Shown piece by piece: positions 1 through 8,759 of a stretch of DNA of 64,000 nucleotides. The position numbers and the translations under genes were made by a program. Within the stretch, counting starts at the first letter, position 1, and each line of letters begins with the position of its first letter. The notes under the pieces are model-generated. The model made no database searches. It was not told where the DNA came from and saw only the letters and a list, made by a program, of their open reading frames with translations. Location of the stretch: NCBI RefSeq assembly GCF_000472385.1, contig NZ_AWZU01000011.1, positions 106-64,105 of the forward strand, written 5' to 3'. The stretch is from Bradyrhizobium sp. ARR65 (lineage in GTDB: Bacteria; Pseudomonadota; Alphaproteobacteria; Rhizobiales; Xanthobacteraceae).

Positions 1-265
1 CTTCGCCGTCCGCAAAGAGCGCCGCTCGTCTGTCGGCCCCTTCGCGTCCACCGCATTCCGCTCCACGTTCGTGACGACGCGTACGCCCCTCTTGCCGGTG
101 CGGAACGCGCAAAGGGTGGGACTGATTCGCCCGACGCGGCAAGCCGACGGGATGCGGCACATTAACGCGACGGGCGAATCACTTCATTGCGGTTGGGCTA
201 GTCCGATGTGTGATCGCCTCTGGTCTGACGGACCATTCGGTCAAAGCGCGGCGGCGCACCGCCGG

Positions 266-613
266 CTAGTCGATGTCCGCGAGCCTGCGCAGCGTCGCGG
301 CGAAGAGCTGGCTGGAGTTGCCGACCAGTGCGGTGCCGTTCATCACGGCATCCTTGTCGGTGAAGGTGCCGGAGACGCCGATACCAACCGGGCTCGGACC
401 GCCGAACAAAGGATTGTCGTCCTTGCTCGATGTATGGCGGCGCACCAGCACCTCGCCCTTGAAGGTGTTGTCCTTCACCGTGTAGGTGCCGGTGTAATAG
501 AGATAGGCGTCGCCGCCGACGATCTTGCCGTCGCGGAACACCACCACGCCGCTGCCTTTGCCGACTCGCCCATCCAGCAGGCTGACATGGATGGAATACA
601 GACCGTTCTTCAT
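266..613 (-). CDS. GrlR-like small regulatory-family protein
   Basis: The 115-residue product starts MKNGLYSIHV and contains GKGSGVVVFRDGKIVGGDAYLYYTG split over two strands of a predicted beta barrel, followed by a TGTYT-type turn. This pattern matches the GrlR family, named after a negative regulator of type III secretion; rhizobial members have no proven role. I chose the Met at 613 over the one at 634 because GGGG lies five bases upstream of it and homologues begin MKNG. No type III secretion gene is nearby, so a secretion role is not implied. The reading frames on the other strand across it look like shadows. Confidence 0.75.
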   Translation of the reverse strand: MKNGLYSIHVSLLDGRVGKGSGVVVFRDGKIVGGDAYLYYTGTYTVKDNTFKGEVLVRRHTSSKDDNPLFGGPSPVGIGVSGTFTDKDAVMNGTALVGNSSQLFAATLRRLADID

Positions 614-839
614 GTGCCCCAAGATCGCATCCATCGATCACAGTATTTTGTAATGGGCGGGTAACAGCGTCAACGCGAGAGATCGGCCGCCGAAGCCGGC
701 TCGGTGGGCTCTGCGGGTCTTATGCGCGGCTCCCCGTGGTTCTCCGTGTTCCGTAGTCGTCCGTATTGAGCGAATCCCAATTTGGCCCGCTTAATGCATG
801 CCGATCTGTGCACCCTAGGGCAGGGGCTGGAGCACGGAA

Positions 840-1295
840 ATGAGCAACTGGATTGATTCCGGCGGCCATGAGCCGCGTCAGTTTTGTGACGCGTATGCAG
901 GTAAAATCGACTCGATTAGCAGCGCTGGCGGCTGGAAAGCATCTCTTCGTGGCGCTTGTGCTTTACTCCTGGTGACGCTGACCGCGCCGGCATCGCATGC
1001 GCGCGATCCGGACGGGCGCTATGCGGCGCAAAATCCCGAGTTGCACAAATGGTTCGAAGGATTGAGGAGCGGCAAAGGGCCGTGCTGTTCGGATGCGGAC
1101 GGTACCGCGGTGGCCGATGTCGATTGGGAATCGGCCAACGGTCACTATCGGGTACGCCTCGACGGCGAGTGGATCGAGGTGCCCGATGAAGCTGTTATCA
1201 CCGAGCCCAATCGAATCGGACGCACCATGGTGTGGCCGATCCGCGGCTATCTCGGGATTTCGATCCGCTGTTTCATGCCCGGAAGCATGACGTAA
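840..1295 (+). CDS. Conserved hypothetical secreted protein
   Basis: The product has 151 residues with a hydrophobic stretch at about residues 37-52 ending in an AxA-like cleavage region (PASHAR), so it is probably exported after an unusually long N-terminal region. The mature part holds a GPCCSDADG motif, with two adjacent cysteines and acidic residues, and a further cysteine near the C-terminus (IRCFMPG). Short secreted proteins with this CCSDADG motif are common in Bradyrhizobium but have no assigned function. GGAGCACGGAA precedes the ATG. A later start close to the signal segment is possible. It stands alone. Confidence 0.7.
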   Translation: MSNWIDSGGHEPRQFCDAYAGKIDSISSAGGWKASLRGACALLLVTLTAPASHARDPDGRYAAQNPELHKWFEGLRSGKGPCCSDADGTAVADVDWESANGHYRVRLDGEWIEVPDEAVITEPNRIGRTMVWPIRGYLGISIRCFMPGSMT

Positions 1296-1390
1296 ACGTC
1301 AGCAATATCGTTTCTCGTTCGCGGCGCATGTCCTGCGTGCCGCGAACGGCGCGACGGTAGGATGGCGCGGCAGGTGGGTGAGGGCGCGCC

Positions 1391-1774
1391 TTACGTATAT
1401 TTCGGATCGCGCTCCAACAGCTCGATCGAAATGCCTTGCGGGCCGCGGATGAAGCAAATGCGCACGCCTGGCCGGATGGTGGTCGGTTCCGTCGTGAACT
1501 CGACGCCCTTGGCTTTGATTTCGGCGGCGACCGCGTCGATGTCCTTTACCGATAGCCCGAAATGGTCGAGCCCCTGATAGGGCGTCTGCGGCGGAGCGTT
1601 GACGCCGGAGCCCGGCTCGACCTTGGCGATGAAGACGTTGGCGCCGCCGAGTTTGACGTCGATACGTCCAGGGCCGCGGATGATGACGCCGCCAAGCACA
1701 TTCTCAAGCCAGGCCGCGGTCGCCTCCGGATCAGGGCTGCGCAGGTGAACATGATCCCATGTGACGATCGGCAT
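1391..1774 (-). CDS. VOC-family (glyoxalase/dioxygenase fold) protein
   Basis: The 127-residue protein is a single vicinal-oxygen-chelate domain made of two beta-alpha-beta-beta-beta units. Likely metal ligands are His in DHVHL near the start, His in LDHFGL at mid-protein and Glu in ISIELLE near the end, which is the usual spacing of the family. Such proteins include glyoxalase I, extradiol dioxygenases and antibiotic-binding proteins; nothing here fixes the substrate. The start has a strong ribosome binding site, GAGGAGACACA before the ATG. It appears monocistronic. Confidence 0.85.
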   Translation of the reverse strand: MPIVTWDHVHLRSPDPEATAAWLENVLGGVIIRGPGRIDVKLGGANVFIAKVEPGSGVNAPPQTPYQGLDHFGLSVKDIDAVAAEIKAKGVEFTTEPTTIRPGVRICFIRGPQGISIELLERDPKYT

Positions 1775-2238
1775 TGTGTCTCCTCATGGCTGTTTTGCCC
1801 GCAGCGGTTCACGCATCATTTTACCGATCGCATGTCGCGCTGGCCATCCCTGGAGAGCGAGAGGCGAGCTGGATCGTCCCCTAAGTCCCGATTTGGGAGC
1901 ACGTCGGACGCCTCGAAAAACATGCCTCGCTGGTGTGAAGAGCAGGTCGGTAACCTTGATGCGAACAGAGCCGCATGCGCGTTGCGTTCGGCGAAGCGGG
2001 CCGACGCGGCATAACCTTTTCTTCAATCCTCAGCCCGCTCTATGCGCCCGTCGCGGGGCGGGCTTTTTCGGAAGACTGGTGCCTTGAGATGTCGCAATGT
2101 CGTCAGGGTCGATTGATGCTCTAGGGTTAGATAGCGAAAAAGTTATCGCCCCAGTTGAACCGACGATCCTGACCAGGAACAAATCCAGATACCATATGTT
2201 ACCGGGTGGTCCCCGCTGGGCACGGGTGGAGCAGTAAG
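1775..2238. other. Intergenic region with an orphan terminator
   Basis: No convincing protein gene lies in these 464 bases. The frames that are open overlap each other on both strands and show no family features. The only clear element is the hairpin with a T-tract at 2032-2069, listed separately. A + strand transcript ending there could be a small RNA, but I recognise no known RNA family. Confidence 0.5.
2032..2069 (+). terminator. Rho-independent terminator-like hairpin
   Basis: The arm AGCCCGC (2032-2038) pairs with GCGGGCT (2058-2064) and is followed by TTTTTC. No annotated + strand gene ends just upstream, which makes it an orphan terminator. Confidence 0.55.
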
Positions 2239-2754
2239 ATGTTGGTCGTTCGTTATTTCGTGTATGTCGGCGGTGCGCTGCTCGCCTTGCTCTTGGTCTG
2301 CGCCGCCGTGCTGCCGAAGCCGTCACCAACGGAGGGCGCCGTGGCTTCCGCCTCCGACGCACCGGCGATCCGCATCCAATCCGAACGCAAATGGCCGGAG
2401 CGCATCGTGTTTGATACCAGTGCGCCCATGCCGGCTGGGGCTACGGTCGTGGCGCAGCCGCAAGGTCCGGTGCCGCAGCCGGCACTTGCCGAAGCGGCCG
2501 CCAAGGCGCGGATGCGCGAGGCTTTCGCTCAGGTTCCCGACGGCCAATCCAAACAGGTTGTGGCCGAGGCCAGGAAGCCGGAGAGGTCGGTCGTGAAGCG
2601 GAAGGTCGCGAGAGCACATGTTGCGCCTTCGCCCTACGCGCCTCAATACGCCTATGCGCCCCAGTATCCCCAATACCGTGGAGGCTACGGCTACGGTTAT
2701 GGTCGTCAGCCGATGCAGGTGGCGCAGCAGCCGCATTTCGGCTTTTTCTGGTGA
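2239..2754 (+). CDS. Hypothetical membrane-anchored protein with Tyr/Gly-rich tail
   Basis: The 171-residue product begins MLVVRYFVYVGGALLALLL, a single transmembrane or uncleaved signal segment at about residues 7-27. A proline/alanine-rich middle with several basic residues follows, then a C-terminal tail rich in Tyr, Gly, Pro and Gln (repeats of YAPQY and GYGYG). This layout is seen in unassigned Bradyrhizobium envelope proteins. The ATG at 2239 was preferred to the upstream one at 2206 because it puts the hydrophobic segment at the N-terminus and follows GGAGCAGTAAG. Function unknown. Confidence 0.7.
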   Translation: MLVVRYFVYVGGALLALLLVCAAVLPKPSPTEGAVASASDAPAIRIQSERKWPERIVFDTSAPMPAGATVVAQPQGPVPQPALAEAAAKARMREAFAQVPDGQSKQVVAEARKPERSVVKRKVARAHVAPSPYAPQYAYAPQYPQYRGGYGYGYGRQPMQVAQQPHFGFFW

Positions 2755-2799
2755 GCTCGTCCGCGCCCAATCGTCAGACTGACGCTTGGATCCAGGCTT

Positions 2800-3051
2800 T
2801 TAGCAGCCGCGACAGATGCTCTTGATCTTTGTATCCAGCAGCTTGTCTTCCTCTTCGCTTGCAGCGTTCACATAGGTGTCATTGGCGTGGCGCTGATCGC
2901 CGGAAAAGCCGGCGCCGTGCCCGCCCGTGGCATGGACGCCGTGACCAAAGCCGCCGTGGCGGAAACCATGGCCGCCGCGCGCGTCGGCCGCCGGGATTGA
3001 GATCAGGAACAGCGCCAAAACCGCCAACATGGCCGTCACATTCATCCGCAT
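2800..3051 (-). CDS. Small secreted Gly/His-rich protein
   Basis: The 83-residue product has a cleavable signal peptide (MRMNVTAMLAVLALFLISIPAADA, cut likely after ADA) and a mature part opening with a Gly/His-rich segment (GGHGFRHGGFGHG). It ends with an acidic helix and a CRGC pair at the very C-terminus. The His cluster could bind metal and the two cysteines could form a disulphide; both are inferences. The start at 3051 follows AGGA at a usable distance; a TTG at 3060 would add three residues. It converges with the gene ending at 2754. Confidence 0.7.
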   Translation of the reverse strand: MRMNVTAMLAVLALFLISIPAADARGGHGFRHGGFGHGVHATGGHGAGFSGDQRHANDTYVNAASEEEDKLLDTKIKSICRGC

Positions 3052-3553
3052 AGCAATCAATTCCTAATGCTTTCAATCGTTTAACCGGCGGCATCATAGA
3101 GCGGCGAACGGCGGAATCGGGGCGAGGGCCGTTCACAATTTCGCGCGTGCCGACCTTTCCGCTTGATCTCCCGCAACATGCGCCATGGGCAGGCACCTGG
3201 CCTGCCCTTGGGAACCCGCTCTGCCCGTCGCTGCGGGAATGCCCTATGACAAGCATTCCAAGCCTTTCGATTTTCACCAGAGCAGGTGTTGGCGGGATCT
3301 TCACGCGGACGCCGTACAGCCGCGCGACAGGCATAGCGCCTCCTACCTGATCGGAACACCGACAGTGGCGGGCGATCCGGATGAGGCGATGTCGCGGTTG
3401 GGCGTCTCGGCGGAAGATGTCGAGGGGCAACCCGAAGAGACATCATTGCAGTGCCGGAGCAGCGCGTTTCGTCGCGGTTGATTGGTTGTATAATCAAGCC
3501 AAGGGGGCTGCGCGTTGCTTTCATCGCGTTTAGTTCAGCAACGGAGGTCAGCC
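3052..3553. other. Intergenic region, no supported gene
   Basis: About 500 bases separate the small secreted protein from the CBS protein. Several frames are open on both strands, but none has family features or a convincing ribosome binding site. A TATAAT hexamer at 3489-3494 may be the -10 element of the CBS gene promoter; no clear -35 sequence accompanies it. Confidence 0.45.
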
Positions 3554-3973
3554 ATGAAAGTGAAGGACGTGATGCATAAGGGCGTCGACTGGGTCGGCCC
3601 GGATACGCCTGTCACAGAAATCGCCAAATTGATGAAGGGCCACGACATCGGCTGCATTCCGATCGGCGACAATGACCGCCTAATCGGGATGGTGACCGAT
3701 CGCGACATCGTCTGCAAAGGACTTGCCGCCAAGAATTTCGATGCGTCTCGCGCCACTGCGCGCGACGTAATGACACAAGGCATTCACTGCTGTCGCGAGG
3801 ATGATGACCTCGCCAAGGCGATCCATCACATGGAGAGCCTGAAGGTCCGTCGGCTTCCTGTCATCAACAAGAGCAAGCGCATGGTCGGCATGGTCAGCCT
3901 CGGCGACATCGGCCAGTTTGCCAATGGCGAACTCGTGTCGGGTTGCGTCAAGAGCGTTGCGGCTCATCACTAG
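3554..3973 (+). CDS. CBS-domain pair protein
   Basis: The 139-residue protein is made only of two CBS motifs, the first at about residues 1-60 (MKVKDVMHKG... GMVTDRDIVCKG) and the second at about 70-130 (ARDVMTQGIHCC... GMVSLGDIGQFA). Paired CBS motifs form a Bateman module that usually binds adenosine nucleotides and senses energy status. With no fused effector, this one must act on another protein or bind ligand alone. The ATG at 3554 has GGAGGTC just upstream, so the in-frame codon at 3515 is not the start. Such stand-alone genes are frequent in rhizobia, often stress-induced. Confidence 0.88.
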   Translation: MKVKDVMHKGVDWVGPDTPVTEIAKLMKGHDIGCIPIGDNDRLIGMVTDRDIVCKGLAAKNFDASRATARDVMTQGIHCCREDDDLAKAIHHMESLKVRRLPVINKSKRMVGMVSLGDIGQFANGELVSGCVKSVAAHH

Positions 3974-4090
3974 GGCATGATCCGGAAAAGTGGAAACCGG
4001 CTTTCAATCGCGACAAACGCGAAGCGTTTGCGCGGAGATCACGCTCAGAGGTGAAATCATGATCCGATTCCGTCTAGTCGGATCATGATG
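3974..4090. repeat. Composite palindromic intergenic repeat
   Basis: Three pieces follow one another: GCATGATCCGGAAAAGTGG (from 3975), a hairpin AAACGC-GAA-GCGTTT (4015-4029), and a perfect 12-base inverted repeat ATCATGATCCGA (4056-4067) with TCGGATCATGAT (4078-4089). Relatives occur here at 32519 and 45439. I recognise this type from Bradyrhizobium intergenic regions. Confidence 0.75.
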
Positions 4091-4251
4091 CAGGACATGC
4101 CGGGCTCTGGCGCGACGGAGAGCTTTAGAGGGTGTCGGAGCCCGGACTTGCTCAATTGGACCCGCGCCTGATGCGTCGTGAAGCGAGCGTTCACTTCACA
4201 TTCAGGCCGGGCATTCCTAACTTGAGTGGTCGTCGATTGGGGAGGTGACCG

Positions 4252-4563
4252 ATGAAACATCTGCTTGGCGCGTTGCTTGCGGCGGCCGCGGTGATTTTCG
4301 CGATTGAAGCGTTCGCCCAGTCCGCGACCACAATGCCACCCCCGACGGCCGTTCAGGCCAACACCGCCCCGGCCGCGCCCGTCACGGCGAGCAAGCGCTT
4401 CGCCTGCCGGGCCGCGGCGCAATCGTTCAAGGGGCAGGATCGCGCCGATCAGATGCAACTCTGCATGGCACAAGCGCGCCTGGACTGCTTGAAACAGGCG
4501 ATCGACCAGAAGGTGGTCGGACCGCAGCGGAAGGAATTCATCCAGACCTGCGTAGGCGAATAG
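4252..4563 (+). CDS. Small secreted hypothetical protein
   Basis: The 103-residue product begins with a clear signal peptide (MKHLLGALLAAAAVIFAIEAFAQ), then a Thr/Ala/Pro-rich linker. A charged C-terminal half follows with four cysteines (FACRA, LCMAQ, LDCLK, TCVGE) spaced as in a small disulphide-stabilised helical bundle. A GGGGAGGTGACCG element before the ATG is a good ribosome binding site. No family is recognised; similar four-cysteine periplasmic proteins are common in Bradyrhizobium. It converges with the acetyltransferase gene. Confidence 0.75.
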   Translation: MKHLLGALLAAAAVIFAIEAFAQSATTMPPPTAVQANTAPAAPVTASKRFACRAAAQSFKGQDRADQMQLCMAQARLDCLKQAIDQKVVGPQRKEFIQTCVGE

Positions 4564-4597
4564 CGCAAGGCCGCCAGCAGGGGAGTTCGGCGAGGCG

Positions 4598-5047
4598 TTA
4601 TTCGCTCGGACGCTGCGCGACGTAGCCGACGCGAAGCCCGGGAATGAATCCGCAGCCCTCGTAGAAGCGATGGACGCGCGGGTCCTTGCGGCCGCTTTGC
4701 AGCAGGACGTGATGGCAATCTTTCGCCCAGGCGGCGGCGAGCGCAGCGCTCACGACGGCGCGGCCATGGCCCTGGCCACGAAAGGCGGGATGGGTGACGA
4801 CGTTTTCGAGAAAGCCGTAGCCGCGGCCGCCGCGCAGCAGATTGGGCGCCGTGATCAGCATGCATGTGGCGACGATCCTGTCGTCCATTGCCGACACGAA
4901 CACGGCAACGTCCTCATGCGCCAGCATCCGGGCCCAGATCGCTTCCGCCCGCGCCCTCGGCTCTGCCGCAGCACTGACCTCAGCGGCGCGAAACAGCTCG
5001 AGCAATGATGCAAGGTCCGAAGCAAGAGCGGGCCGGGCGTTGGGCAT
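4598..5047 (-). CDS. GNAT-family N-acetyltransferase
   Basis: The 149-residue protein fits a single GNAT domain. The acetyl-CoA-binding signature is FRGQGHGRAVVSAALAAAW (an RxxGxG/A pattern) at about residues 88-106, preceded by the strand LENVVTHPAFRG and followed by HHVLLQSGR and FYEGCGF. These enzymes move an acetyl group from acetyl-CoA to an amine; the substrate cannot be told from sequence. The Met at 5047 (MPNARPALASDL) is preferred to 5140, because homologues start just before the first strand and the upstream extension looks untranslated. It stands alone. Confidence 0.85.
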   Translation of the reverse strand: MPNARPALASDLASLLELFRAAEVSAAAEPRARAEAIWARMLAHEDVAVFVSAMDDRIVATCMLITAPNLLRGGRGYGFLENVVTHPAFRGQGHGRAVVSAALAAAWAKDCHHVLLQSGRKDPRVHRFYEGCGFIPGLRVGYVAQRPSE

Positions 5048-5187
5048 CTGGAATCCACATTGAGACTCAGATGGCAGTCTAACCGTTCTTGATTGCGGCG
5101 GCTCAAGTAATGCGATAGGGGATCGCCCGCCTACGCGCATTGCGCGAAGGGTTGCCTCGGCCGGCCTGCCGACGCATAGTCGGCCAC

Positions 5188-5394
5188 ATGCGCATTCCTA
5201 AAATTCCCTTCCTGCTTGCTATCGCCGTCGGCTCCGCGGCCCTGGCCGCGCTTTGGCTCGCTTATGTCGCCCATAACGACTTCGGCATGTCCAGTCACGC
5301 GATTCGCTCCGATGCGCTGCTATGCGCTTTGCTCGTGTTCGGGCTGCTGGTGATCGGGACGTTTTCCAACCGTCTTGGCCGCCGCGACCGGTGA
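5188..5394 (+). CDS. Small two-helix membrane protein
   Basis: The 68-residue product starts MRIPKIPFLL and has two hydrophobic helices, at about residues 7-24 and 43-59, with a short polar loop and a basic C-terminus (NRLGRRDR). No family is recognised. The start at 5188 is chosen over 5140 because the longer version adds only basic, non-hydrophobic residues. Expression is plausible but not proven; composition fits a small inner-membrane protein. Confidence 0.5.
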   Translation: MRIPKIPFLLAIAVGSAALAALWLAYVAHNDFGMSSHAIRSDALLCALLVFGLLVIGTFSNRLGRRDR

Positions 5395-5544
5395 CGCCGG
5401 GCACAGGCGCGGATGGCGGGCCACGGCGGGATACAACGGCTAGCGAATGGCTGGTCACCGAAATTGCCGGATGACACTGTCGGCGCCTTCACGGAGCATC
5501 CGAAAAAGTTCATGAAGTACGCCGGTCACTCCGGCGGAGCCTTG

Positions 5545-5775
5545 TCATTCTTCGTCCTCTTCCTCGGCTTCTTCTAACTCTTCCTCCAATTCCTCTTCTT
5601 CCAGCTCCTCGATAGCGAGGTCGATCGCTGCGATTGCCTGCTGAACCTCGATGATACCTCGGATCGCGTTCTCAGGGATATCACCAGGAACCGCGACGGT
5701 TTGAGCCCAAGTGCGGCGCTTATTGACGAGAGCTGTGCGTGCCTTCAACAAATCCTCGAGATGGTCATCCGCCAT
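5545..5775 (-). CDS. Small acidic protein with poly-Glu tail
   Basis: The 76-residue product has a charged helical N-terminal half (MADDHLEDLLKARTALVNKR) followed by a run of mostly Glu and Leu ending in EEDEE. The start at 5775 is firm: AGGAGG sits directly upstream (AGGAGGAACGCC then ATG). The helical part may be a protein-contact surface; the acidic tail might bind basic proteins or cations. No family is recognised. The reading frame stays open upstream to 5910, but that extension looks non-coding. Confidence 0.65.
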   Translation of the reverse strand: MADDHLEDLLKARTALVNKRRTWAQTVAVPGDIPENAIRGIIEVQQAIAAIDLAIEELEEEELEEELEEAEEEDEE

Positions 5776-5973
5776 GGCGTTCCTCCTAGCTTTGCGCTTC
5801 GTAGCAACGGCATGTGTCGCATGTGTGTCGCGCGGACTGGTCCTTTGAGACTCGCCTGGGAACTCAGCATAGTTGCGCGTTTCCTTTGCAGCAGCAGAGG
5901 AGGCACCCATGCCGGCATGCGCATTAACCAGCGATTATAGCCGCGTCGATGGACCGTCGCCTTTCGGCCAATC

Positions 5974-6377
5974 CTAGAGCGGGTATTTGATGAGATTCTG
6001 AAATACGAGGGGTGCCCGCGCCTGGATCAGGCGGCCGCCTTCTGCAATCTTGCCGAGTTCGATAGCCGCAAAGCCAAGACTTTCCGCGAGAGCCGCGACG
6101 GCCGCACTCGCATCCTCATGGTCGCTCGAGACGAGCACTATCCTTCGACGGACATCGTCGGGCAATGGGCTGGCGAGAACCTTGAGCGGCAGTTGATTGA
6201 AGGCCTTGACCAGCTTCGCGCCCGGCACACGCTCCGCGTTGACCTCGGATGTGAGCCGTCCCTGTATTCGGCCTGCTGCACCTCCGGCCGCAGCATGAAG
6301 GCGTTCGTCACGTCGATGACGATCTTGCCCGACCAGAGAGCGGCGCGCCAGCCTTCCGGCGGTGCGCCCCGATCGTC
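5974..6377 (-). pseudogene. Broken NADP-dependent F420-reductase-like gene (C-terminal part only)
   Basis: The last 95 or so codons encode a typical C-terminal half of a dinucleotide-binding reductase (VPGAKLVKAFNQLPLKVLAS ... GRLIQARAPLVFQNL). The region just upstream continues the same protein in another frame (WSGKIVIDVTNAFMLRPE), so there is a frameshift near 6245. The N-terminal Rossmann part with the GxGxxG motif is absent: immediately upstream lies the stop of the cupin gene. The gene is therefore truncated and frameshifted. An intact relative of the same family is at 21170-21919. Confidence 0.7.
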
Positions 6378-6716
6378 TCACGTCAGCGGTACGAAATCGT
6401 ATTCGCCGATGCCCTGCAGAACGAGAAACACAGCCGATGTCTCGCCCGCATTGGTGACGAGGTGAGGGCGCCCCGGCGGCACGGAAAAGGTTTGCCCGCG
6501 CGCAAGGTGAACATGCTCCTTCGGGTTCTGCAGGAAGATCTGCAGCGCTCCCTCGATCACGTAAAACGTGTCCTGGACATTGCTGTGATAATGCCACGGG
6601 ACTTTCTGCGTCGGGCTGATCTGCAATTCCGTGATCCGGAAACCGGGGCGGGCTCCATATTGCACGCGGCGCTCGACCTCGTAGAGCGAACTGGCGTCCT
6701 TCACTGCATCGGCCAT
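6378..6716 (-). CDS. Cupin-domain protein
   Basis: The 112-residue protein is one small cupin barrel. Motif 1 is WHYHSNVQDTFYVIEG (two His and a later Glu as metal ligands) and motif 2 is PPGRPHLVTN (third His). Small cupins bind a divalent metal and act as isomerases, dioxygenases or sugar-binding proteins; the substrate here is unknown. It ends exactly where the remnant of a reductase gene begins, so the two may once have formed an operon before a deletion removed the reductase's 5' half. Confidence 0.85.
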   Translation of the reverse strand: MADAVKDASSLYEVERRVQYGARPGFRITELQISPTQKVPWHYHSNVQDTFYVIEGALQIFLQNPKEHVHLARGQTFSVPPGRPHLVTNAGETSAVFLVLQGIGEYDFVPLT

Positions 6717-6989
6717 AGTGCTACTCCATGAACGTCAAGGCGAACAGTGGCGCGCCACGGCTGATGAAGATGGGCACTATTGCTTCGCCATGGCGCTATG
6801 AGGCTGCAGCCCGCTGAGCACTTCAATCGTTTAGTCTGCGACGGCCTACGATCCCGCGCTACGCCTCACGGTGGCTGTCTTTCCGATGCGCGGGGTGGTC
6901 CGGTACCCTTTGATAGCGACCGTTTCGATCAATCCCCGGATCGACGTGATGGGCCAACAAGGGACATGAACCGTCCGGAGTAACTGTGG

Positions 6990-8351
6990 TCACAGCGCAT
7001 TCTTGTATATCCGCCCATCCTTCATGATAACCTTGAAGTTCTTGGCGGGGTCGGCGATCAGGTCGATATTCTCCAGTGGATTGCCGTCGACCAGCAACAG
7101 ATCGGCAAGCGCGCCCTGTTCCACGACGCCGAGCTTCCCTGGATACGGACTACGCTTGCCAGACAATGCAAGTAGTTCAGCATTAGTCCCGGTCGCCATT
7201 GCGAGCGCTTCGGCGGGACTGTACCAGCGGACAAGCGAGGCCAGAATTGCCCCCTGTTTTTGCGCCAGTGCCTGGGAGAACAGGACATCGGTGCCCCACG
7301 CCGTCTTGAGCTTGTATTTCTTTGCCAGCTCGTAGACCCGCGCGATGCCGGGCCAGACCTCATCAGCCTTGGCTCGCTGGACCGAGCCTGGCGGAAAGCC
7401 TTGCCTCAATTCCTCGGGCAGAGGCTGCGTACTTAGCCATATGTCTTTCTCGGCCATCAGTTTGGCGGTCGCATCGTCCATGAGGAAGCCGTGTTCGATA
7501 CACTTCACACCGGCGGCAATAGCCCGCTGGATTGCCGTTGGCGTGAACGCGTGCACGGTAACGTAAGTGCCCCAATTCTCGGCCGCTTCAACAGCCGCCC
7601 GCAGTTCCGGCTCCGTGAAGGTCGATACATCGATCGGACTGAACGGCGAGGAAACACCGCCGCCGGCCGTTAGCTTGATCTGGGAGGCACCTTGCATGAG
7701 TTGCTCGCGGACGCGGACGCGGACCTCGTCGGGGCTGTCGGCGACCATGCTGCCGCCAATCCGCTCCATTCGGCTGAGCATACCGCCGATCGTTCGCGGC
7801 AGGTCCGACAACCGGCGGAAATCCCCGTGTCCGCTCGTCACCGTGATCATTGCTCCCGAGGGATAGATACGGGGCCCCGCGATCAACGCTCCGTCGATGG
7901 CGGCCTTCAGTCCGAATACGGGACCACCAACGTCGCGGACGGTGGTGAAGCCGCGCATCAGCGTGTCGGTCGCCTCAAGGCCGGCCGCAATATTGTTGTA
8001 TCCGACATCTCCGTCGATCGCCTGGGCAGGATTCGGCCGGATCAGCATCGCATGCCAGTGGGCATCGATCAGGCCGGGCATCAGCGTTCGCCCATTACCG
8101 GCGATCGCGGTCGCGCCTGGCCCTGCGGCGATCGGCTCCGTCGAGATGCGCTCGATGATATTGCCTTTGATCAGCACATTGGACGGCGCAGAGAGTGAAG
8201 CGCCTTTGCCATCGAAGATGCGCACATTCTGGAACAACGTCGCACCAGCATCATTCTCTGGCGGATTGCCTTGCGCGCGAGCGGCGGACGCAAGCCCAAT
8301 GGCGATAAGCGGAAGCGCAGCGACGAAAATCCTCCGGGATATCGAGTTCAT
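6990..8351 (-). CDS. Tat-exported metal-dependent amidohydrolase
   Basis: The 453-residue protein opens with a twin-arginine signal (SRRIFVAALPLIAIGLASAARAQ). The rest matches the imidazolonepropionase/prolidase-like branch of the amidohydrolase superfamily: LMPGLIDAHWHAM (HxH metal site, about residues 93-105), a candidate carboxylated lysine in IKLTAGGG, His in VTVHAF and CIEHGF, and Asp in WGTDVLF. Such enzymes hydrolyse cyclic amides or aminoacyl-proline bonds; the substrate is unknown. Export means it acts in the periplasm. It is monocistronic, with about 290 bases to the tRNA gene on its upstream side. Confidence 0.88.
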   Translation of the reverse strand: MNSISRRIFVAALPLIAIGLASAARAQGNPPENDAGATLFQNVRIFDGKGASLSAPSNVLIKGNIIERISTEPIAAGPGATAIAGNGRTLMPGLIDAHWHAMLIRPNPAQAIDGDVGYNNIAAGLEATDTLMRGFTTVRDVGGPVFGLKAAIDGALIAGPRIYPSGAMITVTSGHGDFRRLSDLPRTIGGMLSRMERIGGSMVADSPDEVRVRVREQLMQGASQIKLTAGGGVSSPFSPIDVSTFTEPELRAAVEAAENWGTYVTVHAFTPTAIQRAIAAGVKCIEHGFLMDDATAKLMAEKDIWLSTQPLPEELRQGFPPGSVQRAKADEVWPGIARVYELAKKYKLKTAWGTDVLFSQALAQKQGAILASLVRWYSPAEALAMATGTNAELLALSGKRSPYPGKLGVVEQGALADLLLVDGNPLENIDLIADPAKNFKVIMKDGRIYKNAL

Positions 8352-8638
8352 TTAGCGCCTCCCTTGGCAGGCGTTGCGGAGGATTTACAGCCTCTCGTTG
8401 AGCATACTGCCTACGTAGGAAGCCTTCAATGACGCTGAGCCTTTCGGGCTGAAGGTCGAGAGAGGTCATTCGCGTGGGATAATGCTAGATCAGCCTTGTC
8501 GTTTGTTATCGACAATGCCCGACATTACCGACCGAGAGCGCAGATCTCGACCGATTAGGACGGCAGGGGAAGAGGGCGTGCCAGCCGCTCAGTCTGTTCG
8601 GGATCGCATGCTTGTTCGCACTTTGATTTTGACAAAAA

Positions 8639-8715
8639 TGGCGCGCTCGGAGAGATTCGAACTCCCGACCCTCGGAATCGAAATCCGATGCTCTATCCAG
8701 CTGAGCTACGAGCGC
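8639..8715 (-). tRNA. tRNA-Arg (anticodon TCG)
   Basis: Read on the minus strand, the 77 bases fold as a standard cloverleaf. The acceptor arms are GCGCTCG and CGAGCGC, the D stem is GCTC/GAGC, and the anticodon stem TCGGA/TCCGA encloses the loop TTTCGAT with TCG at the anticodon positions. The T arm holds GGGAGTTCGAATCTCTC, and there is an encoded discriminator G plus CCA. The anticodon reads CGA arginine codons. Confidence 0.95.
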
Positions 8716-8759
8716 CTGCAAACCCGATAGCAGACTTATCGGGCGAGTTCTATCCAATC

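Noticed and set aside
71..664. Long + strand frame of 197 codons
   Set aside because: It lies antisense to the GrlR-like gene, whose motifs are convincing, and has no family features.
3185..3481. 98-codon + strand frame before the CBS gene
   Set aside because: No ribosome binding site, no family features and competing frames on the other strand; kept as intergenic.
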